Below are positions 1-5,491 of a DNA stretch of 5,491 nucleotides, in pieces (position 1 is the first letter of the stretch; every line of letters begins with the position of its first letter). The stretch is from Chloroflexota bacterium. Its GTDB lineage: Bacteria > Chloroflexota > UBA5177 > JANWHV01. The notes under the pieces were generated by a model. The model did not search any database. It saw nothing but the letters and a program-made list of their open reading frames with translations, and was not told the origin of the DNA. The stretch is from assembly GCA_025450375.1 (NCBI GenBank), contig JANWHO010000360.1, positions 1 through 5,491 on the forward strand, in the 5' to 3' direction. A program made the translations under genes and the position numbers.

Positions 1-309
1 GTCTTTGCCATGAACGTGGTCACCGGCGACGGTGTGCTGGCGGGGGCGAAAGAGTCGGGAGTGGCCGGTAAGATCAAGCTGGTGGAGTTCGACGCCGAGC
101 CCGTGCAGGTCCAGGCGGTCAAGAACGGCCAGATCACGGCCCTGATCGCGCAGGCTCCCTACACGATCGGCCAGATGGGGGTGAAGCTTGGGATCGAGTA
201 CCTGAACGGCAACCACCACCTGAAGGCTCACTATGGCACCGGTGAGGCCATTATCACCAAGGCCAACGTGAACAGCGCCGCGGTGAAGAACTACCTCTAC
301 TCCAAGTAG
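1..309 (+). CDS. Sugar-type ABC transporter substrate-binding protein, C-terminal fragment (5' end outside window)
   Basis: This is the last 102 codons of a periplasmic or lipid-anchored solute-binding protein of the RbsB/Peripla_BP_4 type, which captures a small ligand (usually a sugar) outside the membrane and delivers it to an ABC permease. The reading frame is open from base 1, so the ATG at 10 is almost certainly internal. The opening VFAMN, then GVLAGAKESG, matches the segment of this family where a conserved Asn/Asp and a Gly-Ala helix follow a beta strand. IKLVEFDAEPVQVQAVKNG followed by ALIAQAPYTIGQMGVKLG matches the family pattern 'vgfDatp..l.al..G.i.a.vaQ.Py.iG..gv'. The end (TGEAIITKANVNS) is the usual C-terminal strand. 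Signal peptide and N-terminal lobe lie outside the window. A strong terminator follows 18 nt after the stop, so this is the last gene of its transcript. The ligand cannot be told from this fragment. Confidence 0.88.
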   Translation, partial: VFAMNVVTGDGVLAGAKESGVAGKIKLVEFDAEPVQVQAVKNGQITALIAQAPYTIGQMGVKLGIEYLNGNHHLKAHYGTGEAIITKANVNSAAVKNYLYSK

Positions 310-327
310 GATCAACACGTCACTTTA

Positions 328-372
328 GGGAAGGGGTCGGGCCATCATGGCCCGACCTCTTCCCTCTTTTTT
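328..372 (+). terminator. Rho-independent terminator after the substrate-binding protein gene
   Basis: Bases 328-344 pair with 348-364 to form a 17-bp stem. All pairs are Watson-Crick except one G-T at 334/358. The loop is the three bases TCA (345-347). The run TCTTTTTT (365-372) follows directly, giving the classic terminator form for the + strand transcript. Read on the minus strand, the hairpin is followed by CTAAAGTG, which has no U tract, so it should work poorly for the convergent operon. The left arm starts 18 nt after the stop codon at 307-309. The right arm, loop and T-tract lie inside the 3' end of the minus-strand SDR coding sequence. Confidence 0.93.
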
Positions 373-1358
373 GTTCCCTCAACGGGCGTGTCACGAGACA
401 GGAGCGCCCCTCCATCCTGTTCCTCGGCCAGAGACGCCGGGATACCCGACCGATAACTGGGATACCGGGGGGAAACCCGCAAATCTCGCCAGAGGCGCGA
501 GCCATCCACGCGTAGGTTGGCGGTAAAGAGCCCGATCACGTTGGCATCGACAGCGGGCCCGTGACCGCGGCTCAGAAGGGCCCGCGCTCGTCCCTGCCCG
601 TGGGCCCGCCAGGCGGACCGGTGAGTTGGGGCCGGGGCGCCGAGTGATTCGGCCAGAAAGCCGTAGTATGCAATCAGGGGCGATGGCTCGTAATCCACCG
701 CGTTGTAGACCGAACCTGGCGGCGGAGCGGCGCCCAGCGCGATCAGCGCCGTTACCAGGTCATCCACCTGAATCCGGCTGCTCCAGTTCAGACCGGAACC
801 GATCAGACGGAAGCGGCCCTGGCGGATCAACTCGCTGGAGAGCCGCCCAGCGCCATAAATTGCTCCACAGCGCACCACCGTGGCCGAGACGCCCCGTGTG
901 CCGCGGGCCGCGTCTCTCAATGTTTCCTCCGCTTCCAGAGCGATCCGCCCCAGGTCGGTGATGGGCCGGCAGGGTGACTCCTCGTCCAGGAGCATCCCCT
1001 TCCCATCCCCATACACCACGGCGTTGCTGGTGAGAATGATCCGGGGAGGCACTCCCTGTCCCGCCAGCACCTGATCAAGCAGATTCCGGGTTCCCCCCAC
1101 CAGCACGCGGCACACCTCCGCCGAACCGCCGGTTAGGGCGCCTACGAGGTGGTAGATCACGTCGATGCCGGCGGCGATCCCAGCCAGACTCACCGGATCG
1201 GTAATGTCGCCGATTACCACGCGCGCGCCCGCCTCCCGCAGTCCCGGCGCCTGCCAAGTGCGACGCACCAGGGCTCGTACCTGATGTCCCTCGGCCAGCA
1301 GGCGTCGGGCCAGCCGTCCTCCGGTGTACCCTCCGGCCCCGGTCACCAGGACTCGCAT
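345..1358 (-). CDS. Atypical NAD(P)-dependent epimerase/dehydratase-like SDR (YeeZ-like) lacking the YxxxK pair
   Basis: This 337-residue protein is an extended/atypical short-chain dehydrogenase with a Rossmann fold, probably cytosolic and acting on a nucleotide sugar or other small substrate. It starts MRVLVTGAGGYTG, where G7, G10 and G13 give the GxxGxxG nucleotide-binding loop. GDITD (50-54) is the usual adenine-contacting segment, and GGT (88-90) corresponds to the 'N.xGT' helix. TSNAVVYGDG (110-119) holds the catalytic-type Ser111. Where family members have YxxxK, this protein reads DLGRIALEAE (135-144), with Leu and Ala at the Tyr and Lys positions. From memory, E. coli YeeZ-type atypical SDRs look similar there. 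WSSRIQVDDL (192-201), YNAVD (218-222) and the late PRYPSYRSGI (297-306) are also family features. The last ~27 residues form a polar tail past the normal end, encoded partly by the terminator on the other strand. The ATG lies 10 nt after the upstream methyltransferase stop, with SD GAGGG. This is the last gene of the operon. Confidence 0.85.
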   Translation of the reverse strand: MRVLVTGAGGYTGGRLARRLLAEGHQVRALVRRTWQAPGLREAGARVVIGDITDPVSLAGIAAGIDVIYHLVGALTGGSAEVCRVLVGGTRNLLDQVLAGQGVPPRIILTSNAVVYGDGKGMLLDEESPCRPITDLGRIALEAEETLRDAARGTRGVSATVVRCGAIYGAGRLSSELIRQGRFRLIGSGLNWSSRIQVDDLVTALIALGAAPPPGSVYNAVDYEPSPLIAYYGFLAESLGAPAPTHRSAWRAHGQGRARALLSRGHGPAVDANVIGLFTANLRVDGSRLWRDLRVSPRYPSYRSGIPASLAEEQDGGALLSRDTPVEGTKKREEVGP

Positions 1359-1365
1359 GGCGTGA

Positions 1366-1370
1366 CCCTC
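1366..1370 (-). promoter_or_regulatory. Ribosome binding site of the SDR gene
   Basis: The minus strand reads GAGGG seven bases before the ATG at 1358-1356. It overlaps the TGA stop of the preceding methyltransferase gene, so ribosomes terminating there sit on the next SD. This supports ATG 1358 as the start and tight coupling of the two genes. Confidence 0.7.
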
Positions 1371-2067
1371 ACTCCGGCCTCAGCGAGAAAACGAACAAGC
1401 GTTCGGACACCAATTCGCGGCGCCCGAGAATGCTGACTCGCCATCCTGGCGCGGTCGCCAGCTTGCGCGTAAACGGGGCCTCGGTGGAGGCGCCAATCAG
1501 CACCTCGCCACCGGGTAGGAGGTGCTCCCGAGCGTCTTCGAGAAAACGCCAGAGCACCGCGCAACCTTCGCCGGCCGCCCAGGCCCGGTCGGCCATGTCG
1601 CGTGGGGCCCGCGCGTAGAAGGGGGGATTGAAGGTCAGCAGATCGAAGCGCTCGCCCGCTACCGGTGCGAAGAGGTCGCCCTGACAGATGGCCACCCGGC
1701 CGGCCACTCCGTGGGCTATGGCGTTTTCGGCGGCGCAACGGACGGCCAGCGGGTTGATGTCAATCGCGGTCACCCCGGCCCCCCGCTTCGCCAGGGCGAT
1801 GGCCAGGGCGCCGGACCCGGTCCCCATATCCAGGGCCCGTGAGCCGGGCGCCATGGGGCGGCGGGCCAGGACCCGGAGGAAAAGCGCGGTGGCGAAAAAG
1901 AATTCAGGATGGAACACACCCGGGGGAATCTGGAGGGCCAGGCCCTCGACGTGGGCAAGGTCCGGACGCCTATACCGCCGCGCTTGCAGGAGTCGGAAGC
2001 GCCAGCGAAACCAGCGGCGCGCGAGGCGGGCGGTGAGTCCGGTGCGGCGCGCGAGTGAGTCTCTCAA
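1369..2067 (-). CDS. Class I SAM-dependent methyltransferase with NPPF motif (PrmC/HemK-like catalytic domain)
   Basis: This 232-residue Rossmann-fold methyltransferase has a basic, Arg-rich N-terminus (residues 7-34) that leads into PPGVFHPEFFFAT (48-60). Motif I is ALDMGTGSGALAI (78-90), with the GxGxG SAM loop. AIDINPLAV (101-109) carries the acidic residue, D103, expected to bind the ribose hydroxyls. CQGDLF (128-133) precedes motif IV, FNPPF (146-150). An (N/D)PP(Y/F) motif IV is typical of enzymes that methylate planar nitrogens, such as glutamine amides in PrmC or exocyclic amines in bases, so N-methylation is plausible. PrmC's N-terminal helical domain is absent and the protein is shorter than PrmC, so it is probably not the release-factor enzyme. 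The start is TTG: its TTGA overlaps the TGA of the radical SAM gene by 4 nt and follows a near-perfect SD, and no ATG or GTG start is apparent in the N-terminal region. In a cluster with two other methyltransferases, a small-molecule substrate is more likely than a housekeeping one. Confidence 0.85.
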   Translation of the reverse strand: MRDSLARRTGLTARLARRWFRWRFRLLQARRYRRPDLAHVEGLALQIPPGVFHPEFFFATALFLRVLARRPMAPGSRALDMGTGSGALAIALAKRGAGVTAIDINPLAVRCAAENAIAHGVAGRVAICQGDLFAPVAGERFDLLTFNPPFYARAPRDMADRAWAAGEGCAVLWRFLEDAREHLLPGGEVLIGASTEAPFTRKLATAPGWRVSILGRRELVSERLFVFSLRPE

Positions 2068-3527
2068 AAGCCCTCCACCTGGGGATGCCGGTAGCGGGCC
2101 CGCGCCAGGGCCGCCCGCAGTTCCAGCGGCTTCCTATAGATCTGGAAGCGGTAGCGGGGAGTACTGATCGTTCGCAGGAGCGCCCGCTGCACCCGGGTCA
2201 GCTTGATGTCGGTGTACGAGGGGAAGTGGGCGTTGAGCACCGTCTCGAAGTCGCGGACAAGGGCGATATCGGCGGTGGTCAGCCAGGGGGTGGCCGGGTC
2301 GCGCATCCCCGAGAAGCGGATCCAGCGTTCGGTGACCCACTCCTCCAGGGTCGTGGGATAGGCGAACCCCTGGGCCACCGCTTCCTCATACAGATCGCCG
2401 CCGGGCATGGGAGTGTAGAGATAGAGCGAGACCTCGCACAGCGGCGAAACCTGCTTCAATTGGCGGATGAACGCGATGCTGTCCACAATATCACGATGGG
2501 GATTCCTCGGGTTCCCCAATACGAAACTGAACTCCGGAATGACCCCATAGTGTTGGCACCGCCGAGCAATGGCGATTGTATCGTGGATCTTCAGCGGATC
2601 CTTGCGCATCTGTTTCAAGGCTTCCTGGGAGCCTGACTCGGCGCCCATGAACACCGATTTCAGCCCAGCGTCTCGCATGGCCTCCCAGGTGCGGTCGCTA
2701 TATTTGAGCAGCGTATCCACCCGGCCCTCGCCCCACCAGGCAAGGCCCATGCCGGCGACGCGCTGGGAAAACTCCAGGGTACGCGCCTCCTGGGTGAAGA
2801 AGTTGTTATCGTAGAATTCCACCGCGTCGACCCCATAGGTATCTTGCAGATGGACGAGGGTACCGTGCATGCGTTCGGGCGTCTCGGCCAGCCAGGCTCG
2901 GCCAAAAACGCGGATCACGGCGCAGAAGGTACAGGGGAAGGGACAGGACACGCTGGAATGGTGGCAGACCGTGCGTTTTCCCATGAAGGTGCGGCCAAGA
3001 TAGCGTTCCATCGGCAAGCGATGATAGGGGAAGCGCGGCAGTGTGTTGGGGTCGGCAAGGGGACGCGGAGGCGTATGACAAATGGCCGCCCCTTCCCGGT
3101 ACCAGATTCCCCATACCTTATTCAGCGATCCGCCATTCTCCAGCACCTCAAGGAGGTGCGGCAGGGTATGTTCTCCCTGGCCCTGGACCACGTAATCGAC
3201 ATAGCCCGAATTGAGGCACACTTCCGGATGCATGGAAGGAAAATAGCCGCCCCACACCACCGTGAGGGCGGGGAAACGCTGCTTTAAGGCACGGCAATGG
3301 GGTACGGCGCGAGCCAGTTGCGGCCCCGGCATGACCGTACAGAGGAGATAGTGCGGACCCTTGCTCGCCTCGATGATCTCCGCGATAGAGCGCTCGGGAT
3401 CGGCATCTAGGTTGCCGTCCACTATCTCATACGCGCGGGCGCCTTCCAGGAGCGCCGCCAGCGCCAGGAGGGACATAGGGATCCGTGCCTTTGATATGGC
3501 TGCCCGCGGATTGTAGAGGATCAGCAC
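2064..3527 (-). CDS. B12-binding-domain radical SAM protein (class B methyltransferase/cyclase type)
   Basis: This 487-residue enzyme has the two-domain layout of cobalamin-dependent radical SAM proteins. Residues 1-150 form a B12-binding-like Rossmann domain (LILYNPR at the start, VVWGGYFPSMHPEV at 90-103, then DYVVQGQGEHTLPHLL). No DxHxxG motif is present, as in many class B members that bind cobalamin without a lower His ligand. The radical SAM barrel follows. C195, C199 and C202 (CPFPCTFC, CX3CX2C) should hold the [4Fe-4S] cluster that cleaves SAM. EFYDNNFFT (237-245) and FMGAESGS (293-300) are typical later barrel strands. The C-terminal ~100 residues (388-487) have no motif I recognise. 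Known relatives methylate unactivated carbon or phosphorus, or rearrange and cyclise lipids, terpenoids, tetrapyrroles and antibiotics. The substrate here is unknown. The GTG start overlaps the upstream methyltransferase stop by 7 nt and has a GAAGG SD. It overlaps the next gene by 3 nt beyond that gene's TTG. Confidence 0.92.
   Translation of the reverse strand: MLILYNPRAAISKARIPMSLLALAALLEGARAYEIVDGNLDADPERSIAEIIEASKGPHYLLCTVMPGPQLARAVPHCRALKQRFPALTVVWGGYFPSMHPEVCLNSGYVDYVVQGQGEHTLPHLLEVLENGGSLNKVWGIWYREGAAICHTPPRPLADPNTLPRFPYHRLPMERYLGRTFMGKRTVCHHSSVSCPFPCTFCAVIRVFGRAWLAETPERMHGTLVHLQDTYGVDAVEFYDNNFFTQEARTLEFSQRVAGMGLAWWGEGRVDTLLKYSDRTWEAMRDAGLKSVFMGAESGSQEALKQMRKDPLKIHDTIAIARRCQHYGVIPEFSFVLGNPRNPHRDIVDSIAFIRQLKQVSPLCEVSLYLYTPMPGGDLYEEAVAQGFAYPTTLEEWVTERWIRFSGMRDPATPWLTTADIALVRDFETVLNAHFPSYTDIKLTRVQRALLRTISTPRYRFQIYRKPLELRAALARARYRHPQVEGF
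2071..2080 (-). promoter_or_regulatory. Strong ribosome binding site deciding a TTG start
   Basis: The minus strand reads AGGTGGAGGG just ahead of the TTG at 2067-2065. The AGGTGG part is 7 nt from the start codon and the GGAGG part 4 nt. The site lies within the last codons of the radical SAM gene. It makes the TTGA start/stop overlap the most credible initiation point for the NPPF methyltransferase. Confidence 0.75.
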
Positions 3528-4597
3528 CGGCCGCCTTCTTTCTCACCCAGTACCAGGGGCATGATCGCCAGATCCGGGCGATGGAACGCGCGGCGAATCC
3601 AGCGCCTTGCCCCGCCGCCGGCGGCGCGGAACGGACCATGCACCGGAATCTCTTGATAGCGAAGACCGGCCAGGGCGAAGGTACGCCGCAGGTCGGCGCG
3701 TACCAGGAAGCACGGTCCAACGGCCCTGGCTCCATCGCTGCCGAAGCGTTCTCGCTGCTCGGCCAGATGCCGCGCCACGACCGCTTCCCCGCCGCTGGCG
3801 GTCTCATAGAGCGGGGTGTCGACCAGCATGATCGCCCCGCCCGGAGCCAGGACCCGCGCGGCCTCGCGGACGGCGCGAGTCACGGAGCGTGCATAGTGGA
3901 GCGAGGCTGCCGCCACCACGACATCGAACTGCTGGTCCACAAACGGCAAGCGTTCCATCGATGCCTGTATACAAAGGAAACTCGACTCGCGCCCGCCCGC
4001 TCCTGGGCTGATCGCTAGCTGCGATGCCATGCCCAACCCGTGTCGGCGACTCCGGCAGATATCAGTCGCTACCACCTGATAACCGAGAGCGTGCAGACGC
4101 GAGGAAAGCCAGCCGGTTCCCGCGCCCAGTTCCAGAATGTTCAGAGTATCGCCTTCAAGTGATGTACGTATCCGCAAGATCGCGAGTAGGCGGTCATACG
4201 CATCGCGGCGGCGGCGCCACAAAGCCGTCAGGCTCCGGGTGCAGGTATCCGGCGGGAGATCAGGGAGGGCGCGAACGGTGTCGAGCGGAAACGCTACTCC
4301 TTCCCCTTCACGCACCTTTTCATAGTGCTCAAGGAACGGCTCCGCCTCCCAGAGATCACCCTCCACCATCAGGCAGGGAAGGCCATTCAGGACAGAATAG
4401 ATCGTGTGACAGGCGGGACAGGCGAAGTGGGCTTCCCGCCTCGCGGCAGGGGGAATGCCGTTAGGCTGCCAGGCAGCGGGCGGCACCGCCATGGGATCGG
4501 GCAGGGGGTGTTCGCAGGCAGGGCATCGGTACCGGATCGGCCGGCCACCTGAAACCGGTTTCGGTATGGTTGGCAAGGGAAGGGTGTCGGCGGTCAC
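3521..4597 (-). CDS. Class I SAM-dependent methyltransferase with N-terminal zinc ribbon
   Basis: This 358-residue protein is a fusion of a small metal-binding module and a UbiE-like methyltransferase. The N-terminal part has two CPAC knuckles, C25/C28 and C60/C63, which most likely bind one zinc ion in a Trm112-like ribbon; NGLPCLM (71-77) resembles the end of such modules. A linker (80-148) containing HYEKVREGEG and LWRRRRDAYDRLL leads to the catalytic domain. Motif I is ILELGAGTGWL (154-164). ATDI (177-180) supplies the acidic ribose-binding residue, D179. FDVVVAAASLHY (224-235) and ARVLAPGGAIMLVD (247-260) are the usual motif II and III regions. No (N/D)PPY motif is present, so O- or C-methylation is more likely than amide methylation. 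The protein ends in a basic region, RRWIRRAFHRPD. The GTG start overlaps the preceding stop as GTGA, preceded by TGGAG with 5-nt spacing. The substrate is not known. Confidence 0.88.
   Translation of the reverse strand: MTADTLPLPTIPKPVSGGRPIRYRCPACEHPLPDPMAVPPAAWQPNGIPPAARREAHFACPACHTIYSVLNGLPCLMVEGDLWEAEPFLEHYEKVREGEGVAFPLDTVRALPDLPPDTCTRSLTALWRRRRDAYDRLLAILRIRTSLEGDTLNILELGAGTGWLSSRLHALGYQVVATDICRSRRHGLGMASQLAISPGAGGRESSFLCIQASMERLPFVDQQFDVVVAAASLHYARSVTRAVREAARVLAPGGAIMLVDTPLYETASGGEAVVARHLAEQRERFGSDGARAVGPCFLVRADLRRTFALAGLRYQEIPVHGPFRAAGGGARRWIRRAFHRPDLAIMPLVLGEKEGGRC
3534..3538 (-). promoter_or_regulatory. Ribosome binding site of the radical SAM gene (GTG start)
   Basis: The minus strand reads GAAGG six bases before GTG 3527-3525, inside the end of the zinc-ribbon methyltransferase gene. 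It supports the GTG start with a 7-nt overlap (GTGCTGA). The product begins LILYNPR, the normal first beta strand of this family, which agrees with this start. Confidence 0.6.
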
Positions 4598-5475
4598 CGT
4601 CGCTCCAGTTCGATCAGAAAGTGGTCCCCCAGTCCGCGGAGGATCGGCAGCCCGGCCAGCCCGGCGTCCAGGGTTTCCGCGAGCCGCCAGGAGTGGGGAA
4701 AGCGGTCATGCAGATGAGCCAGGTAGGGCGGCGGCAGGGTCAGCAGGAGGGCCCGACAGCCGACGACGCGGAAGGCTGGCTGGAAGGGGCGGGCGAAAGC
4801 GCGGGGCGTGTAGTAGTACGTAGTGACCCGATCGGGGAGGGCAGGCGAAACGGTGCCCTCGGCAGTCCCAGGCCAGCGCCGAGTGGCGCGCCGCCAATCC
4901 CCGTGCGAGGCGTACCAGGCGAACTCAAAAGGATGATACCGGTTGATGGCCGAGATCAGTACGCGGCCCTTTGGGCGAATCAGTGCCGCCAAGCCCTCGG
5001 CTACCGCATCCAGATCCGGTTCACAGTTGAGCGGACCGAAGCTGGAGTACGCGCCGGAAAACGCGCCCGGTCCGTAGAGGCACAGGAGAGAGCGGAGGTC
5101 CGCCGCGCCCAGCCGGTGGAAGGTTACGTGACCACGTACCCCCTGATCGCGGCACCGGGTTTCGGCCAGCGCGAGCATCCCCGGCGCGATATCGATTGCC
5201 GTCACCCGTACACCGGTCCGCGCCAGGGCCACGGCCTCGATCCCGGTGCCGCAGCCAATCTCCAGCACTCGGTCTTCGGGACTCCACCGTGCGGCAAAGC
5301 GCCGGAGCAGAAGCCGCCGGACGTAGACAACCGCCGGATTGGTCTCGGTTTCCTGGTCGTAGCGCGGAGCCACGGCGCTGAAGGCGGCGGCCGCCCTGTC
5401 ACGGAGATCAACCATTGTGTGAGAATTCGGGGCCCCTGGTGGGAAGGGTCCGTGGGCGGCGGTCACGCCGGGCAC
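4594..5475 (-). CDS. Class I SAM-dependent methyltransferase (BioC/UbiE-like fold), unknown substrate
   Basis: This protein has up to 293 residues and is the first gene of the visible operon. AFSAVAPRYDQE (31-42) is the usual N-terminal signature of UbiE/BioC-type methyltransferases. Motif I is VLEIGCGTGIEAV (70-82), and AIDIAPGML (93-101) carries the acidic ribose-binding residue D95. SSFGPLNCEPDL (144-155) replaces the usual post-IV segment and looks characteristic of a subfamily. RPKGRVLISAI (167-177) is motif III. The C-terminal half (WYASHGDWRRATRRW, TYYYTPRAFARPF, LLTLPPPYLAHL) probably forms a substrate lid. The start is uncertain. GTG 5475 has AAGG six bases upstream, but its first 20 residues are Pro/Gly-rich and unlike the family. 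ATG 5415 would begin at MVDLRDRAAAAF, directly before the signature, but has a weak SD. The frame stays open to the window edge, so a longer gene is also possible. The stop overlaps the next start by 4 nt. Confidence 0.85.
   Translation of the reverse strand: MPGVTAAHGPFPPGAPNSHTMVDLRDRAAAAFSAVAPRYDQETETNPAVVYVRRLLLRRFAARWSPEDRVLEIGCGTGIEAVALARTGVRVTAIDIAPGMLALAETRCRDQGVRGHVTFHRLGAADLRSLLCLYGPGAFSGAYSSFGPLNCEPDLDAVAEGLAALIRPKGRVLISAINRYHPFEFAWYASHGDWRRATRRWPGTAEGTVSPALPDRVTTYYYTPRAFARPFQPAFRVVGCRALLLTLPPPYLAHLHDRFPHSWRLAETLDAGLAGLPILRGLGDHFLIELERR
4603..4607 (-). promoter_or_regulatory. Ribosome binding site of the zinc-ribbon methyltransferase gene (GTG start)
   Basis: The minus strand reads TGGAG five bases before GTG 4597-4595, within the last codons of the upstream methyltransferase. 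With the GTGA start/stop overlap it indicates translational coupling. Confidence 0.5.
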
Positions 5476-5481
5476 GCGCCG

Positions 5482-5485
5482 CCTT
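5482..5485 (-). promoter_or_regulatory. Possible ribosome binding site for the GTG start of the first methyltransferase
   Basis: The minus strand reads AAGG six bases before GTG 5475-5473, with spacing like that of the radical SAM gene. It is weak evidence. The internal ATG at 5415 is the competing start and has only AGGGG about 17 nt upstream, which is too far for a good SD. Confidence 0.3.
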
Positions 5486-5491
5486 GAAGGA

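Noticed and set aside
10..12. ATG at 10 as the start of the substrate-binding gene
   Set aside because: The frame is open upstream to base 1 and the codons before it (VFA) continue the conserved strand of the family, so the gene begins outside the window.
1343..1738. A 131-codon minus-strand frame overlapping the NPPF methyltransferase and the SDR start
   Set aside because: The translation is Arg/Gly/Pro-rich and out of frame with motifs I and IV of the methyltransferase. It also bridges the true stop/start junction, so it is a shadow frame.
2055..2636. A 193-codon + strand frame opposite the radical SAM 3' half
   Set aside because: It is antisense to the conserved barrel region. The translation shows no family features, and the frame is explained by GC bias.
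3485..4018. A 177-codon + strand frame opposite the zinc-ribbon methyltransferase
   Set aside because: It is antisense to the SAM-binding region, has no credible motif and fits no operon on that strand.
4570..5487. A 305-codon open frame on the + strand across the first methyltransferase
   Set aside because: It lies entirely antisense to a gene with clear methyltransferase motifs. Its product is low-complexity, rich in Gly, Arg and Pro, with no recognisable domain. High GC at codon third positions removes stops from antisense frames.
1..5491. tRNA, rRNA, riboswitch, CRISPR, insertion sequence or long repeats
   Set aside because: Reading both strands I saw no cloverleaf, repeat-spacer pattern, transposase motif or terminal inverted repeats. 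The only clear inverted repeat is the terminator at 328-364.

Overview
The window is GC-rich bacterial DNA. Coding density is near 100%, codon third positions are mostly G or C, and translation starts are often GTG or TTG. The genes do not identify a genus. A high-GC environmental bacterium (for example of the Chloroflexota or Methylomirabilota/Rokubacteria type) would fit, but that is an impression and not a result.

Layout. At the left edge (1-309, + strand) is the last 102 codons of a periplasmic sugar-type ABC transporter substrate-binding protein. A strong rho-independent terminator (328-372) follows it. The rest of the window (345-5475) is one compact convergent operon on the minus strand. 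In transcription order it encodes: a class I SAM methyltransferase (4594-5475), a second class I methyltransferase with an N-terminal zinc ribbon (3521-4597), a B12-binding-type radical SAM enzyme (2064-3527), a third methyltransferase with an NPPF motif (1369-2067), and an atypical short-chain dehydrogenase/epimerase (345-1358). The first three junctions are overlaps of 4, 7 and 4 nt with GTG or TTG starts. The last junction has a 10-nt gap, with a Shine-Dalgarno sequence running out of the preceding stop codon. No internal promoter, RNA gene, mobile element, repeat array or CRISPR was seen.

How the genes may work together. Three different SAM-dependent methyltransferases, a cobalamin-type radical SAM enzyme and an NAD(P)-dependent SDR, all translationally coupled, suggest a small-molecule or lipid tailoring pathway. 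The radical SAM enzyme could act at an unactivated carbon, the methyltransferases at O, N or C, and the SDR could do redox or epimerisation. I cannot name the product. The operon continues, or starts, beyond the right edge, where core biosynthetic genes might lie. The transporter fragment on the other strand is a separate transcription unit.

The most unusual local feature is the convergent junction. The + strand terminator hairpin is embedded in the 3' coding end of the minus-strand SDR gene, and the SDR stop codon forms exactly the 3-nt loop.
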